A stretch of DNA of 43,375 bases, taken from NCBI GenBank assembly GCA_049999725.1, contig JBNGIS010016575.1, positions 1-43,375 on the forward strand. Direction: 5' to 3'. Shown in pieces: positions 1-12,752 of the stretch. The number at the start of each line of letters is the position of its first letter. The first letter of the stretch is position 1. Source of the stretch: Haplomitrium mnioides. Lineage: Eukaryota > Marchantiophyta > Haplomitriopsida > Calobryales. Below the pieces are notes generated by a model. It made no database searches. It was not told the origin of the DNA and saw only the letters and a program-made list of their open reading frames with translations. The position numbers were made by a program, and so were the translations under genes.

Positions 1-333
1 TTGCGGGATCGAGGCGTCCCTCTTCCCTGGCCTTGCTTGCCCTCGTGAAGATCTCATCTCCTCCTTTCAGCTCCCGATCCTTGCTTCCCGTTTTGTGGCC
101 GCTGCAGGACACCCGCGATCTGCCTTCCTTCGGAGTGCCTTCGGGCTTCCTTGTTGCTGATCCCTTCTTCTTCCTCCTCCGCCATGGTCCTGTTTCCCTC
201 CCAGGACTCATGCACCCTGCTCTTAACAGCTGTTTGAGGTAATCAGCTGTTCCCGAGGGCCTTCACACTTGCAAAGGGAACAATGTGGCCAGTGGAGCTT
301 CCGAATTCGTGCGTTCAGCCTTAGTGCTCCAAA
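1..333. other. Left edge, no gene recognised
   Basis: This is pyrimidine-rich sequence with short open frames that match nothing I recognise. It adjoins the broken RT end of the gypsy element at 334 and may be leader or flank DNA of a further element. I see no splice signals or conserved motif that would support a gene. Confidence 0.4.
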
Positions 334-900
334 TCACCGGCTGACACTCTTTAAGGTGAGCACGATGCCCAACTTCACTTTAACTAAAGATAGAGATATC
401 GTCCAAAAATACCAACATGACTTATCCAACAACCCATCAAAAACTCGATGCATTTGATCCATAAATATCGTCCGAGCATTAGTAAGACCAACTGTAAGAA
501 CTTTCCACTCAAAATGCCCATATCTTGTGCGAAAAGCTATCTTTGATACATCACTTGGCTTGATTGGAATTTGCCAGTAGCCACTTCGAAGATCCAACTT
601 ACAAAAGAATTGTACACCACTCAATTGATCCAACAAATCATCAATGCGAGGTAGAGTATAGGAATTCTTCACTGTTTGATTGTTCAATCCTTGATAATCT
701 GTACAAAGATGAAATCCACCATCTTTTTTTGATACAAAGAATACCCAAGCTCCCCAAACAGAAGTATTGTGTTGAATGAAATCCTTCTCAAGAAGATTCG
801 TCAATGTCTTTTGAAGCTCTACAAATTTTTGTGGTGATAGCCAATATATAGGTTGATTATAAGAAGTGCTTCCCCGTATCAACTCAATCGGTAAAGGCAT
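334..900 (-). pseudogene. Ty3/gypsy reverse transcriptase fragment
   Basis: This is the N-terminal part of a Ty3/gypsy reverse transcriptase, read on the minus strand. Visible landmarks in order are SPQKFVELQ and LLEKDFIQ (linker into the fingers), VSKKDGGFHLCTDYQGLN (fingers/palm), LPRIDDLLDQLSG, FCKLDLRSGYWQI with the first catalytic Asp, and TRYGHFEW. The frame degenerates just before the F/YxDD catalytic motif, which lies in a neighbouring frame, so a frameshift has killed the active site. The thumb is absent. The piece continues the minus-strand gag-protease-linker order at 1838-928. The RNase H and integrase of the same kind of element lie on the opposite strand from 3168, so the element has been rearranged. 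Confidence 0.9.
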
Positions 901-927
901 TCTTTGATCCTCTAGTAACCCCTTTGG

Positions 928-1197
928 CTAATCCTCCGGAAACACATCCGCAAACTCTTTCAAAATATCATCTATCATTAAGGTATACGCACCTTTTCCC
1001 CCCTCCTTGCTCAAGTCTGTGATGGGCTTAATCCAAACAACAAAGACATGCAACTCTTGCGCCACTAAATTAACATGCTGAATTGATTTGGGCTTCTTCA
1101 CCAATGGTGTCGAACACCCCAAAATAAATTTCTTACCTTGTAAGGTAACTTGAATTTCTCCTTTTCCCCAATCAAGTTGAGCGGACCTTTTCTTCAA
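928..1197 (-). pseudogene. Ty3/gypsy protease-RT linker fragment
   Basis: This short minus-strand frame ends in LKEFADVFPED, a hallmark of the linker that precedes reverse transcriptase in plant Ty3/gypsy polyproteins. The segment LDWGKGEIQVTLQGKKF resembles the region after the aspartic protease. It sits between the protease remnant (1221-1475) and the RT remnant (334-900) in the canonical order, separated from both by stop codons. Confidence 0.75.
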
Positions 1198-1220
1198 GCC
1201 AAGGCAATCCTAAAATGATG

Positions 1221-1475
1221 TCATATTATACATGTGCAATAATAAATTGTATAGATTCCGTATACTTTTTTCCAATCCTTAAAAAATAATGGCTCTTGAG
1301 AGCAAAACACGTCATGCTTTTGGCCATCAGCCATAGGAAAAACACTCTTTTTGATAGGCCTATATTTTTCTTTGATTATCTTAGCAAAACGTAGTGACAT
1401 AAAATTTTCAGAACTCCCACTATAGACCAACATTCTACAAGAGTGCTCCTCAATCATTCCATCAAGATGGAACAA
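1221..1475 (-). pseudogene. Ty3/gypsy aspartic protease remnant
   Basis: The minus-strand frame contains LVYSGSSENFMSLRFA where plant gypsy elements have a D-S-G-[ST] protease core followed by NF[IM]S. The catalytic Asp is read here as Tyr, so the protease would be inactive even without the surrounding stops. MADGQ further on matches the usual flap and strand region. It lies between the gag remnant (1482-1838) and the linker (928-1197). Confidence 0.7.
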
Positions 1476-1481
1476 GGTACT

Positions 1482-1838
1482 TCAAATTCTTGTCAGAATT
1501 TTAATTCCGTTAGAGCTTAGAGGGTTTTGAGAATGCTGTTCAAATGGTTGAGGATGAGATCTAACTTTTGTAGTTGTGAGTAATGAGTCATGCAACTTCG
1601 CCATATGCGCTGCTTCTTCTAATTGAGTAGGCTCTCTCATAGTAACTTCTATTCTCGTGCGAGGCTTCAATTTCTGAACAAAGCGATTTAGTGCTTCTTC
1701 TTCTCTTATATCAGGAATTTGCATAATTGTATCATGAAAATGTGTTATATAACTTCTCATTATACTAAGTTGCTTCAATTCGGCCAATCGATCTCTTGCT
1801 ACTTTTGAAGCATTTAAAACTGTAAATCTTGAAATCAC
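1482..1838 (-). pseudogene. Ty3/gypsy gag (capsid) fragment
   Basis: This is the C-terminal part of a retrotransposon gag domain on the minus strand. The stretch LAELKQLSIMRSYITHFHD, followed by EEEALNRFVQKLKPRTRIEV and REPTQLEEAAHMA, is typical of the plant gypsy gag family, where the capsid packages element RNA. The N-terminal part probably extends upstream to about 2130 but is broken by stops. No zinc knuckle survives. It is followed in order by the protease, linker and RT remnants. Confidence 0.8.
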
Positions 1839-2122
1839 TCCTTCGTTGAACTCATGCCAAGAAACAATAGGAGCAATAAATCCACGTTGTGCTTGTTCTA
1901 TTTTATATCTTCACCAAGTCTTTGCAACTCCTTCTAATTGGCCTTGTCACAAATAGAATTTGCCGACTCTCTCCTCTCTAATGTTTGTAGCTTCGAAATA
2001 TTATTCACAATAAAAAATGAAGTTCTCACAAGCACCACAAGTCACCTTTCCATTATATGCTTTTGGTGTTGGAAATCGCATATAACTCTCTTCTTCTCGA
2101 AATATTGCTCTTTCTCTTATTC

Positions 2123-2670
2123 CCACTTCCAAAAGACGTAAAAGATGTTCAAGTCATTGTTTCATTGCTTGAATCACCTCCTCTTGACTCTCCATATAGC
2201 TCACATAGAAAACTAACCGCGGCTCTGATACCAATTTAAAAGATCCTCAAAGACCAAATCCAAATGAGTAAGAACTCATGGTGAACTCTAATAGAGTTCT
2301 TCAACCAAAAACAACTCAAGGTCCAAGCTAAGACCAAGAGTGCAAGCAAAAGCCAAGCAACCAAAGAACCCAAGTGATTCGAGAGGAACTCTAGAATGAG
2401 GAGTGGGGTTCAGAAGCCCTTCTATTTATACAAGAGAAGAGGGTGTCTTCCCTCTTTCTTCACTTACAAGTCACTTCTGATTTCAGCCCTAAAGGTGACT
2501 CTCTACCAAAAATGACTTCGAAATCAAGTAACCTAAAACTGACTCTCTACCAGCAATGACGTCAAAGACAAATAATCCAATCTTGACCCTAAAAGTGACT
2601 CACTACCACTTTCTTCACTCCTCTCTATTTTCTTAGAAATAACACAACCTTTTGCTTGTACTATTACACA
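2123..2670 (-). repeat. LTR/primer-site unit A (tandem copy 1)
   Basis: This is the first of two adjacent direct copies, with a period of about 548 bp. On the minus strand it consists of an LTR-like part (about 2670-2236) followed by a primer-binding site at 2233-2221. The site is the complement of the initiator Met-tRNA 3' end (TGGTATCAGAGCC on the minus strand). A TATAAATA promoter box lies at 2430-2423 on the minus strand. The unit leads straight into the gag remnant, so it is the 5' end of the minus-strand half of the gypsy element. Exact LTR termini are not clear. Confidence 0.7.
2221..2233 (-). promoter_or_regulatory. Primer-binding site (initiator Met-tRNA)
   Basis: The minus-strand sequence TGGTATCAGAGCC is the standard 13-nt complement of the plant initiator methionine tRNA 3' end. 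Many plant LTR retrotransposons use it to prime minus-strand cDNA. It sits immediately downstream (minus strand) of the LTR-like unit, which fixes the element's orientation there. Confidence 0.8.
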
Positions 2671-3186
2671 CTTCCAAATTGCGCGAAAGATGTTCAAGTC
2701 GTTGTTCCATTGCTTGAACCACCACCTCTTGATTCTCCATGTAGCTCACCACCAAAAAGAACCGTGGCTCTCATACTAATATAAAAGAATCTCAAAGACT
2801 AAATTCAAATGAGTAAGAACTCATAGTGAACTCTAATAAAGTACTTCAACCAATGGCAACTGAAGATCCAAACTAAAACCAAGAGTGCAAGCAAAAGTCA
2901 AGCAACCAAAGAACCTAAGTGATTCAATAGGAACTCTAGAATGAGGAGTGGGGCTTAAAAGCCCTTCTATTTATACAAGAGAAGAGGGTGTCATTTATAC
3001 AAGAGAAGAGGGTCTTCACTTATTAGTCACTTCTAATTTCAACCCTAAAAGTGACTCTCTACTAAAAGTAACTTCAAAGACAAGTAATCTAATCTCAACC
3101 CTAAAAGTGACTCACTACCACTTTCTTCACTCCTCTCTATTTTCTTATAAATAGCACAACCTTATGCTTGTACTATTACATGCATT
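2671..3186 (-). repeat. LTR/primer-site unit B (tandem copy 2)
   Basis: This diverged direct copy of the 2123-2670 unit is in the same orientation. It keeps the TATA box (2975-2968, minus strand) and a mutated primer site around 2778-2766, with at least two changes from the Met-tRNA complement. A ~24-bp stretch beginning at the TATA box (about 2969-3015) is itself tandemly repeated. Its far end abuts the plus-strand RNase H remnant, so the inversion or insertion junction of the composite element lies near 3170-3186. Confidence 0.65.
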
Positions 3187-4670
3187 GTATAGTTGATTTA
3201 GATGCTTCTAATTTTTCTATTAGAATAGTATTACAACAAGAGTTTGAGTATGGACTTCATCCAATTGTCTTCGTGTTACGTCGGCTAAACGTAGTGGAGA
3301 GAAATTATTCTGCAAGGGATATAAAGAAATTGGCAATGGTTTATGCTACCAAATTTTGGAGACACTAGTTTTTAGAAAAGCATGTACTTATGCGCACCGA
3401 TCACAAGCCCTTGTTGGAATCAATTCACTTGGAAAATATGACAAGTCGTCATCATCAATAGGAAGATGAGCTACAACTATTTGATATCAAGTTGGAGTGC
3501 AAGCTATGAAGGTTCCATACTATTCTTGATGCATTGTCATGAAGATTAGATCATAGTCTAAATACATTGAAGGTTGTAAGTGTTAGTATATTGCATCTTG
3601 ATGAAGCACCGAGTGGCGGCTTTCGACAAAACTTACATAGAGATGTCTTCTTTAATCGTGTTAAGACACGTTTGGCAGTCAAAGATAGTGGGTATCATGT
3701 CTTTTCTATTCGAGATGGTATTCTCTATCAAGACTATCAAATATATGTTCTACAAGATGTTGCGCTTCGAATGACCTGTTTACAAGAAGCCAATGACATT
3801 CCAATCTCTAGGCATCTTGGGGTAGACAAGACTATAGAGTTGCTTCAACACACTTGGTGGTGGTCAAACTAAGCTCGAGATGTTTGTGGCTTTGTTCGTT
3901 CTTGTGAGAGTTGTCAACAAAACAAGGCTTCAAATAAAAAACCAGCTTATCTTCTTAAACCATTATTGATTTCTACTGCTCAAAGTGAACATGTAAGTTT
4001 AGATCTTGTCCCTTCGCTTCCAACCACTCCTCGTGGGTTTACTGCCATTGTGATGTTTGTGAATAAGCTAAGGAAAAAAAATTATCTAACACCAATAGTG
4101 GATACGGTGGATACTCCATAATTGACAAAGATTTACTTTGATACAATCTTTCGATATCATGGTATGCCAAAGGTATTAATATCTGATAGAGATCCACAAT
4201 TTACTAGAAATTTCTAACGAGAGTTGTTCACACTTTTGGGTACCAAACTCTTGTTGTCTACTAATTATCATCCTCAAATATATGGGCAAACGAAATGCGC
4301 TAATCGTACTGTAGAGGATATGCTTTGCTCGTTCATCAATGTTCATCATATAGATTGGGATAGTTTCTTACCGGTTGTGGAGTTCGTCTACAACAACTCC
4401 AAACAAGTTTGTACTATATTTTCTCCTTTCTTTCTTAATTTGGGTCAACATCCTCTTGTTTCTCATGATTTTCTTTCTACTTCTTCTTCCAATGTTTCAA
4501 GTATTTCTACATTTTTGTCTTGTTTATCTTCTTCCTTGCAAGATGATCGCAACCATCTTACTATTGCTCAAAATCAGCAAAAACAATATACCGATAGCAG
4601 TCGTCGTGACTGCTTTTATGTTTTAGGTGACCAAGTTATGTTTTCTACTCACGATCTTCTATTGTTTTAG
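3168..4670 (+). pseudogene. Ty3/gypsy RNase H-integrase remnant
   Basis: A single plus-strand frame can be followed through many stop codons. RNase H begins with DLDASNFSIRIVLQQ and the VERNYSARDIKKLAMVYA block (3186-3368), then TDHKPLL. The integrase zinc-binding region shows HLGVDKTIELLQHTWWW and CESCQQNKA. The DDE core has SLDLVPSLP, ISDRDPQFT and NRTVEDML, with HPQIYGQT before the last. Stops occur at 3366, 3870 and 4215 and at several points between. Because one frame persists, decay was mostly by point mutation. No chromodomain is seen. The RT and gag half of a similar element lies on the opposite strand upstream. Confidence 0.88.
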
Positions 4671-4757
4671 ATACTCAAGTCCGTAAGTTTTCTCTTGCTT
4701 GGATTGATACTTTCTCTATTTCTTAAGTTATTTCTCTTGTTGCTTATACTCAACACC

Positions 4758-4784
4758 TATTATTATTATTATTATTATTATTAT
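4758..4784. repeat. (TAT)9 microsatellite
   Basis: This is a perfect trinucleotide run of nine units just past the integrase remnant and before the FatB-derived fragment. It marks the approximate edge between retroelement and genic sequence. Confidence 0.95.
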
Positions 4785-5003
4785 GGGGTCTGTTCTTCTG
4801 TACAATGTAAGCACACTACATTGATGTGCGACTGGGATGAAAATGTACGAAGTTGTTCATGCCATTGAAAGTTGATCCCCTAGAAATGTCTGACAGTAGT
4901 AGTGAGCTACCTCTGCAACATCTCTTCTCTTCTTGTGCTAATGGATCGTCCGTTTTCTTTTCTTGGGCCGTCTTCGATGTGACAACTGTGGTTTGGGTGG
5001 CAG

Positions 5004-5594
5004 CCCAAGAGAAAGGACGTGGATATGATATCGCACGTCAACAATTTAAAGTATGTGGACTGGATTATGGAGGTAATGCACAGAATCCCATCAAGATTTA
5101 GTATGAGAAAACTTGATCCACACACTTTGTGCAATTTTCCACAACTTGACTACTGAGTTTCATTTGATCGTGGTGGAGAGTATGCCAGAATTAATGTTTG
5201 AAACACACGAACTCCACAGCATCACATTGGAGTAAAAGCGAGAGTGTCATATGCATGACGTGCTGCAGAAGTTGACAAATCGTCCCAGACTGGCACGCCC
5301 ATCTCCTTTTCTCCTAGAAACATAAACAGTTCATTGACTTCCCACGGTCTGTCTAGTCCAGCAGCCACTCTGCATGATTTATTTCACAATCACGATATCT
5401 CATTGCCAAATCCCCAAGTATCGCAGTTTATTGATCAAAGTGGTGGACGAATGCCAGTGGTCAAGCATACGCTTCAGACTGATCACGAGCATCTGCAATT
5501 GGGTCACGTGATACAGTTGCAATGTGGTGAGCAAGTGATTGTTCGAGCGCGAAGGATATGGCGTCCTCTCTCTGTGAGTTGTGTATATTGGTGA
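5004..5594 (+). pseudogene. Acyl-ACP thioesterase (FatB-type) 3' fragment
   Basis: This is a broken copy of the last two exons of the FatB gene at 21989-24141. The penultimate exon (5004-5072) keeps its 69-nt length, its CAG acceptor and its GTAATG donor, and encodes PKRKDVDM.SHVNNLKYVDW. The active-site Asn of the D-x-N-x-H motif is Ile here. The last exon starts at 5179 (FETHELHSITLE), hits an in-frame TAA at 5233-5235 in place of the Tyr of EYRREC, and then shifts frame before the recognisable C-terminal end (VIVRARRIWRPL). No upstream exons are detectable. It is a pseudogene from a duplication of the neighbouring gene. Confidence 0.85.
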
Positions 5595-7254
5595 ATCGAA
5601 TCCACGCAATTTTCCTAACATATTTGGCTTAGTCATAGCTTCAACCTCTACAGACGTAGGTAGGCCAATATCAGATTATCTGTACAACCTTCGACATTGT
5701 TTTGTTGAAACCATTGGAGTTGTCACAGTTTTCTGCAGTGTGGAAAGCAACATTTGGCCCCCAAATATTATGCAACTTTCATGGACTGAAGAACTGGAAT
5801 TGCTCAATTCTTTATGTACATACGCAAAAGAGCTCAAGACCTTGTACTTCAGTTCTCCAGTTCTTGAATCATGACGTTTACAGTTTCTCACATTGGCTCG
5901 ATACTTGCCCAACTCTTCGGTTGCATCCAATATTGGATATAGGTGTCAGCTTTTCATGCTTGTTTTGTTATGGTCAAAGAGGAATTGAACTGCATCACCA
6001 GGAATTGATATCAGAGATACCACAATGGGCTTCAGCGAACTGCTTCAGAAGTGTTTGTGGCTCACACGGTTGAGTACGTAGCTGAGCATACTTATTCAAT
6101 AACTTGGCAGTGAGGGAACTATTTTTTTCGGTAGAATTGTAAACAGCTGCCATGGAATGTGGGTGCTAATTCTAGTTCTGATTTTTGTGTTGTATTTGTA
6201 GTTATGCTACTTGCCAACCACAGTCTGGCAATGCCAAGGGTTTTCAGGGAATGGAACGGCAGAAGGAATCGTCGGGGAGGATGCGAACAAGAGCATAGTT
6301 GACAGAGTCCCCACTTCTCTCGCGTTCGCAGAGTTGATCAGTAAATTGATTCAAACTGTTTGTTATTAATTGTCCAAGAAACAGTGAACGGAGAGATGAA
6401 ATTTGATCGCTTGCCCGGGACAAGTTCATTTCAATTTGTAAAATTGGAGCTGCTTTCAGGGCTCGTTCCGCATGTCCCTGCGAGAAGCCCGCACCCGACT
6501 TTAGTAATACTCGTAATGGAGAATTGGGTTGGATAGAAGTTGTGGATTCGATCAGCTGTTTTTTATTTTTTGGTTTTTCGTTCGTTGCTGGAAGAAAACG
6601 GGTACAGGCACTGATGCGTTTTCACAATGCTCGCAAGACCGATTCTGAAGTTTGCACTTTTTGTATTGTTGCATGAATTAGTGCAAGAATTGTCTGAAGG
6701 AAGTGAGACAAACTTAGCAGCAGCGCTTTTCTCTAGCACTGTATTTGTTCAATGCACAGATTATGTGAATGGAGTTCTAACGGAAAGTTACTTTTTGGTT
6801 CTTCGATTCCTCTTGCGGGTACGATGTGAAATGGACTAAAACCATCTGTTTGCGTTGAAGTCTTTGATCACGTATGATCATTTAATGCTCCAGGAAATCT
6901 AAAATCATACTAGAAAACAAGAAACGCTGTTTGTTTGTCATTGCTACGGTACATCTTTTCCACAGGACAACATTTCCAATAATCTGTGAGACTGTCGGGA
7001 ATTATTGCTGCGAGAGACAATTTTGAAAGCATTTCTCCAAAGAGGACTACTGAATTTAGCATTGCCACACAATGTCGTACAGGAATTGTACACTTTTCGA
7101 TCAAAACTGTCTTTCGTTTCGGTATAACGGTATGAAAATCCCGGAAGAATTGAACCAAAGAAAGAAACGAGTTTGTGTGTCCAATAAGGGACAGTTTGTA
7201 TAAATGACGAAAAAGCACGTTTCTGTTTCTTGTCACTTTATCTGCTGAAAGATT
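5595..7254. other. Intergenic, no supported gene
   Basis: This lies between the FatB pseudogene and the 3' end of ascorbate oxidase-like gene 1. Short frames on both strands show no motif I recognise. The part nearest 7255 would hold the 3' UTR of gene 1 on the minus strand, but I see no clear polyadenylation hexamer. Confidence 0.4.
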
Positions 7255-9468
7255 CTACGGTTGCCGAACTCTCTGTGGCTCCAAAACTTGGTGCGTCAAT
7301 CCGCAGCCCATCCCTTGGTTGGGGATGTTGGGCAGTTTATGGACTCCTTCGGCAAACACAGTTCCCATGCCCATGAAGAAGTGAGATTCGATGTGACAAT
7401 GGAAAGCCCACACACCAGGATTGTCTGCATAAAAGCGAATGGCAGTCCAGCTGTAGGGAAACAAAGGGACAGTATTGCGCATGGGCGCATTCAAATAGTT
7501 GAGTTTCGAGGAATCCAAGTAAGAGTCGAAAACTCCATTTCCATAGCCAAGAATCCAGAAGTTGTGGCCGTGCAAATGCCAGGGGTGGATTTCGCTGTTG
7601 TTTGGGGTGAGTGTGTTTGTGTTTTGAAGAATCACGTCCACCACACTGCGGTACTCGAACACGTAAACACCATTGCCAGTGGCTGACTGGGGATATGTGG
7701 GAACAGCTGTAATGTTGTACCCTGGAGTGTACTTTTTGGGAGGAGAAAGTGTGTCAAAAGCACCGCCTACTCTGTACTTGATGGCAGCCAGCACAGGCGT
7801 TGAAGTGGGAACGTAAGAGACGTTGTTGATTGCCCACTTTATGTGTCCATCCACAAGGTTCTGCGTGTTGAGAAGCAGAAGTCGTTCATCAACTTGCAAT
7901 GGCACCTCCTCTTCGTACCCTCTTCTAGCAATGTAATTCGCACTTTGATTCATGCTGTAGGCGAAATCATCCCACGCGGGACCTACGGGAGGTGCAGTAG
8001 TTGGGAGAAGAGTGGAAGGATTGGGAAGGTAATTCAAAATCGCTAATCCCGTGGGTGTTGGAGAGTTCCTCCCTCGCACATTGATTGCACTCCAGTAGTT
8101 TTTGCTTGCATTCTGATTCGCAGTAAACAGAAGAGAATATGATTGCCCGGAATAGACGTCTAGATTGTTGAGCTTCACCGGCTCCACGTATTGTGAATCG
8201 ACCTGCACCACTGTCATTTCATGGCCCTGGAAGAAATTTTCAAATAAAGTTGATGAGTTCCGAATTGGCTACAGATAGATACATCACACATTAGTCCATG
8301 TTCGGTTACCTCAAGAATGAAATTCAGCGATGATAGAGATGCGGCACTAGTTATTCGTAACCGGTACGTTTTTCCAGGCTCTACAGATAAAACATATGGG
8401 CTGCAGAGAGAATTGGATGAGTTGCATGTGACACAATCTCCAGAGTTTGGCACTTCACCGGTCGGCACCCGAGAACAATTGTATGTGCCGCGCCCTTCGA
8501 TCAACAATGACTGTCAGGAGAGTATCACAGGTTAAGAACTGGCAGATTTCCGTGGATCCAACAAAGAAAACGCATGATAACTATGCCTTCGAAATTGCGC
8601 GTTGCACATCAATCCACGCGAAACAGCAGGAATACGTAATATGGAAGCAAAATACCTGAGGCTCGCCAACAAATTTGAAGGGAACAGAGGAAAGGCCCAA
8701 CGCTTGATCAAAAATGGATTTGTGCCACCAGTCGTTGATAATTATATTCAACTCCCCATCATACGAGAAAGGTTGCCCAATTCCTGGCTTGGGGTCCACA
8801 ATCAGAGATCCATAGAGGCCCGCAGAGCGTTGCAGGCCGAAATGGCCATGATAGAAGAAAGTGCCTGACTGAGAGTTGAGAGACATAAGGCACATTTATG
8901 TCAGCTCATTTCCTCTACGCAAATTACCGATCTGAAGACAATGAGATGACAGAAACCACATTGTCATCGGCACTTACGAGGTCGACTACGAAGGAATAGC
9001 GGAACGTTTCTCCGGGAGAAATAGGACATTGCGAGATGAAAGCAGTTCCATCAGCCCACGGAGTTCCTCTCTGCTCACAGTAAAGCCATCGAAACCTGAT
9101 GGTCAGAATCACAAGGATTGCAAAGAGGATCGGCTGCCTTCCAAATCTTCATGATTGAGTGAGGAAAATTGGAACGAGCAGAAATTTTATTCATTGCTGA
9201 TGAGACAGACCTGACGGATACCATGCCAGTGAATTGTCACGCCTTCAGTTACCAAATCATTCTTGACATTTACAATTACAGTATCACCTTCTGTGGCACG
9301 AATGGGGGGGCCTGGAAACCGACCATTGATCGCTATGATAAGCTTGTCAACACAATCCGGAGCCCAGGTAGTGTAAGCGATGGTCCAGTTGTGCACCACC
9401 GTGGCTCCATGCACTCGTGATACAATCAGCAGCAGATACAAAGGTGCCAAATGCCACCAGCTCTTCAT
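7255..9468 (-). CDS. L-ascorbate oxidase-like multicopper oxidase, gene 1
   Basis: This secreted blue-copper oxidase of the plant ascorbate oxidase family is expected to oxidise ascorbate while reducing O2 to water in the apoplast. Five exons on the minus strand are 9468-9211, 9070-8978, 8868-8656, 8510-8310 and 8226-7255. They total 578 aa, the usual family length. The signal peptide is [21 protein letters not shown]. Copper ligands lie in HWHG (exon 1), [15 protein letters not shown] (exon 3), [11 protein letters not shown] and [12 protein letters not shown] (exon 5), so the trinuclear cluster and the type 1 site with axial Met are intact. Introns are 83-145 bp, all phase 0. It is the only inverted member of the three-gene set and is divergent from the peroxidase. 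Substrate preference is inferred from the family. Confidence 0.9.
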
Positions 9469-10796
9469 CGGTCGTCTGTTGATCGATCGGAGTGTCCCAA
9501 GCGCAGAATTCCCACATTTATGTCTCCAAATGCTGAAGTCCTCGAAAATAGAAAGCTGCAGCTCCGAATGCGTGGTTTACTGTGCTCCAGCACACACAAG
9601 GGATTCCGAGACCCGTTTGTTGGCTGGACAGAGAGCCGCTAAAACACGGGCTAACTTGGCGTCCCTCCACCTTAGTCATAGCCAATTTGGCAAACTGGAT
9701 GGACATTCAAATCGCGGGTGTAGCCGTTACAGCTCATCAATGTAGGTACTTCGTCCTTCTCGCTCAAATGACATAGCAGTAAACTCAATCTGCACCGTCC
9801 ATCGCTCACGACGATGTTTGATGAAACGTACAAGTTCTCATGCTCGACGTAAGAACAAGTAGATGGAGATGAAAGTGACCGGATAGCTGCCGTCCGTTTG
9901 CTTTTGGAAAGTTGTGCTCTCGTCGTATTCCATGGACGGCATTATAGACGTAAGTCATTATATCGAGAGTCCCGAAGTCGTTGGTCGTTAGTTCGTAACG
10001 TAAATCACTTCTTAATCACATGATGCCGAGTACATAGATGGACAGAAATAAGGGTATATTTCGTATGAATTCGTGGGAGTGGTTTTAGTTTGGGAGCTTC
10101 ACAATTTGTAGTTGAGAGTGGTAACCTTCTTCGGCAAGAGTTTCCAGTTGATTGATTTCCTAAGCCGAAAGTTTACTATCTTTTCGAAGTACTCGAATTC
10201 CACCAAAATTCTGCGACTTTTAATTTGCTTCCCGTGCAGTTTATCAAACACAGGAATCTGAGAGAATTGAAAGATGCACTGAATGAGATGTTTATAGCAA
10301 ACGATGTCGTCAACAGTGAATTGACGAAGTGTCTACGATTTGTCAAAGCGGCTTTCTAGAAACATGTGACTCTCGCAGGATGTCACTTACGTCCAGAATT
10401 CGTGCATGTCAACAACTGTACTGTAACAGTAAAGCTGGTAGCCTGACCTTGATTCAATCCACAAAATGGGTTGATGAACCAAACAGACGGATTATTTTCA
10501 TACGATGATGAAATACAGTTTGCAATCGCAGTTTCATAGCTGGTTTTGTAAAAGGTGGTGGTGTTGTCAAATGCACACATCAAACGAATCGTGTCAACAT
10601 CACACTTTCCAGTTACTTATCTCCCTATCCGTCCTCCTCATCACCATGTTGTCAATCATACCTGAAAATCTTGGTTATAGTTTTCTGGTTTTCAATTCTG
10701 GAAGTCGGAGATTACTAGAAATTGTGTGCATGATCAGGATTGAAGGGTGCATTCAATGGGGCGAGGAATTGAATCTGCACCTTGGGGAACGAACTA
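9469..10796. promoter_or_regulatory. Divergent intergenic region between oxidase gene 1 and peroxidase
   Basis: About 1.3 kb separates two genes transcribed away from each other, so both promoters must lie here. I see only weak TATA-like matches on the minus strand (near 9516-9523) and no strong one before the peroxidase. A minus-strand frame at 10583-10383 is Cys-containing but unrecognised. Confidence 0.45.
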
Positions 10797-12210
<1,414 letters not shown>

Positions 12211-12300
12211 TTTGGGTAGCGGACGTTAAGCCCATGCACATCTTACCGTTTTGCCAAGAAAAAAACTCAACTCTAGTTCTATAATTTGTGTGCATATTAA

Positions 12301-12608
12301 GATAGGTACATCGAGATTTCTGACGACGCATTGGATGAAATGGAAGCTAATCTCCATCGAGTTCGAGAAGATGCAAGCAGCTCTACGAAACTGGCAGAAG
12401 TCGAATGTAAGGAAGACGAATATGGCCCTCGTGGAATGTGAGGAAAGGGAGAAACGTATTTGCTAGACGAATTGCCATCGAGAGCGTCTTGGCATCCGAA
12501 ATTTTGATGAACGTCATCAAACAGGCTCAGCAATCTCGGCAATCTCTATATTCACCTGGTATTCACCAGAAGGTTCTCCTGATGCTATTTCCTCATTGTG
12601 ATAATTGA
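12301..12608 (+). pseudogene. Unrecognised coding-like relic
   Basis: Two consecutive frames look protein-like. 12301-12441 encodes an acidic stretch (ISDDALDEMEANLHRVRED). A second frame, about 12447-12608, encodes a helical, Gln-rich stretch (RRIAIESVLASEILMNVIKQ). They are in different frames with no clear intron between, so this is either a decayed gene or chance. I do not recognise the family. Confidence 0.25.
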
Positions 12609-12752
12609 AGCATTGAGCGAATAAAAACTATGTGGTGCGGTCCCGTCCCCAAGTCTTGATGAGTACGAGCACACAGGATGAATGCAACTATGCTGCTTAA
12701 TTTTGTGCAGTGTTGCAAGAGAATCATTCCACCTCGTGCAGTTTAGCTGAAA

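Noticed and set aside
7261-7686. 141-codon plus-strand frame opposite ascorbate oxidase-like gene 1
   Set aside because: It is the antisense shadow of the long last exon, whose copper-binding motifs are unmistakable on the minus strand.
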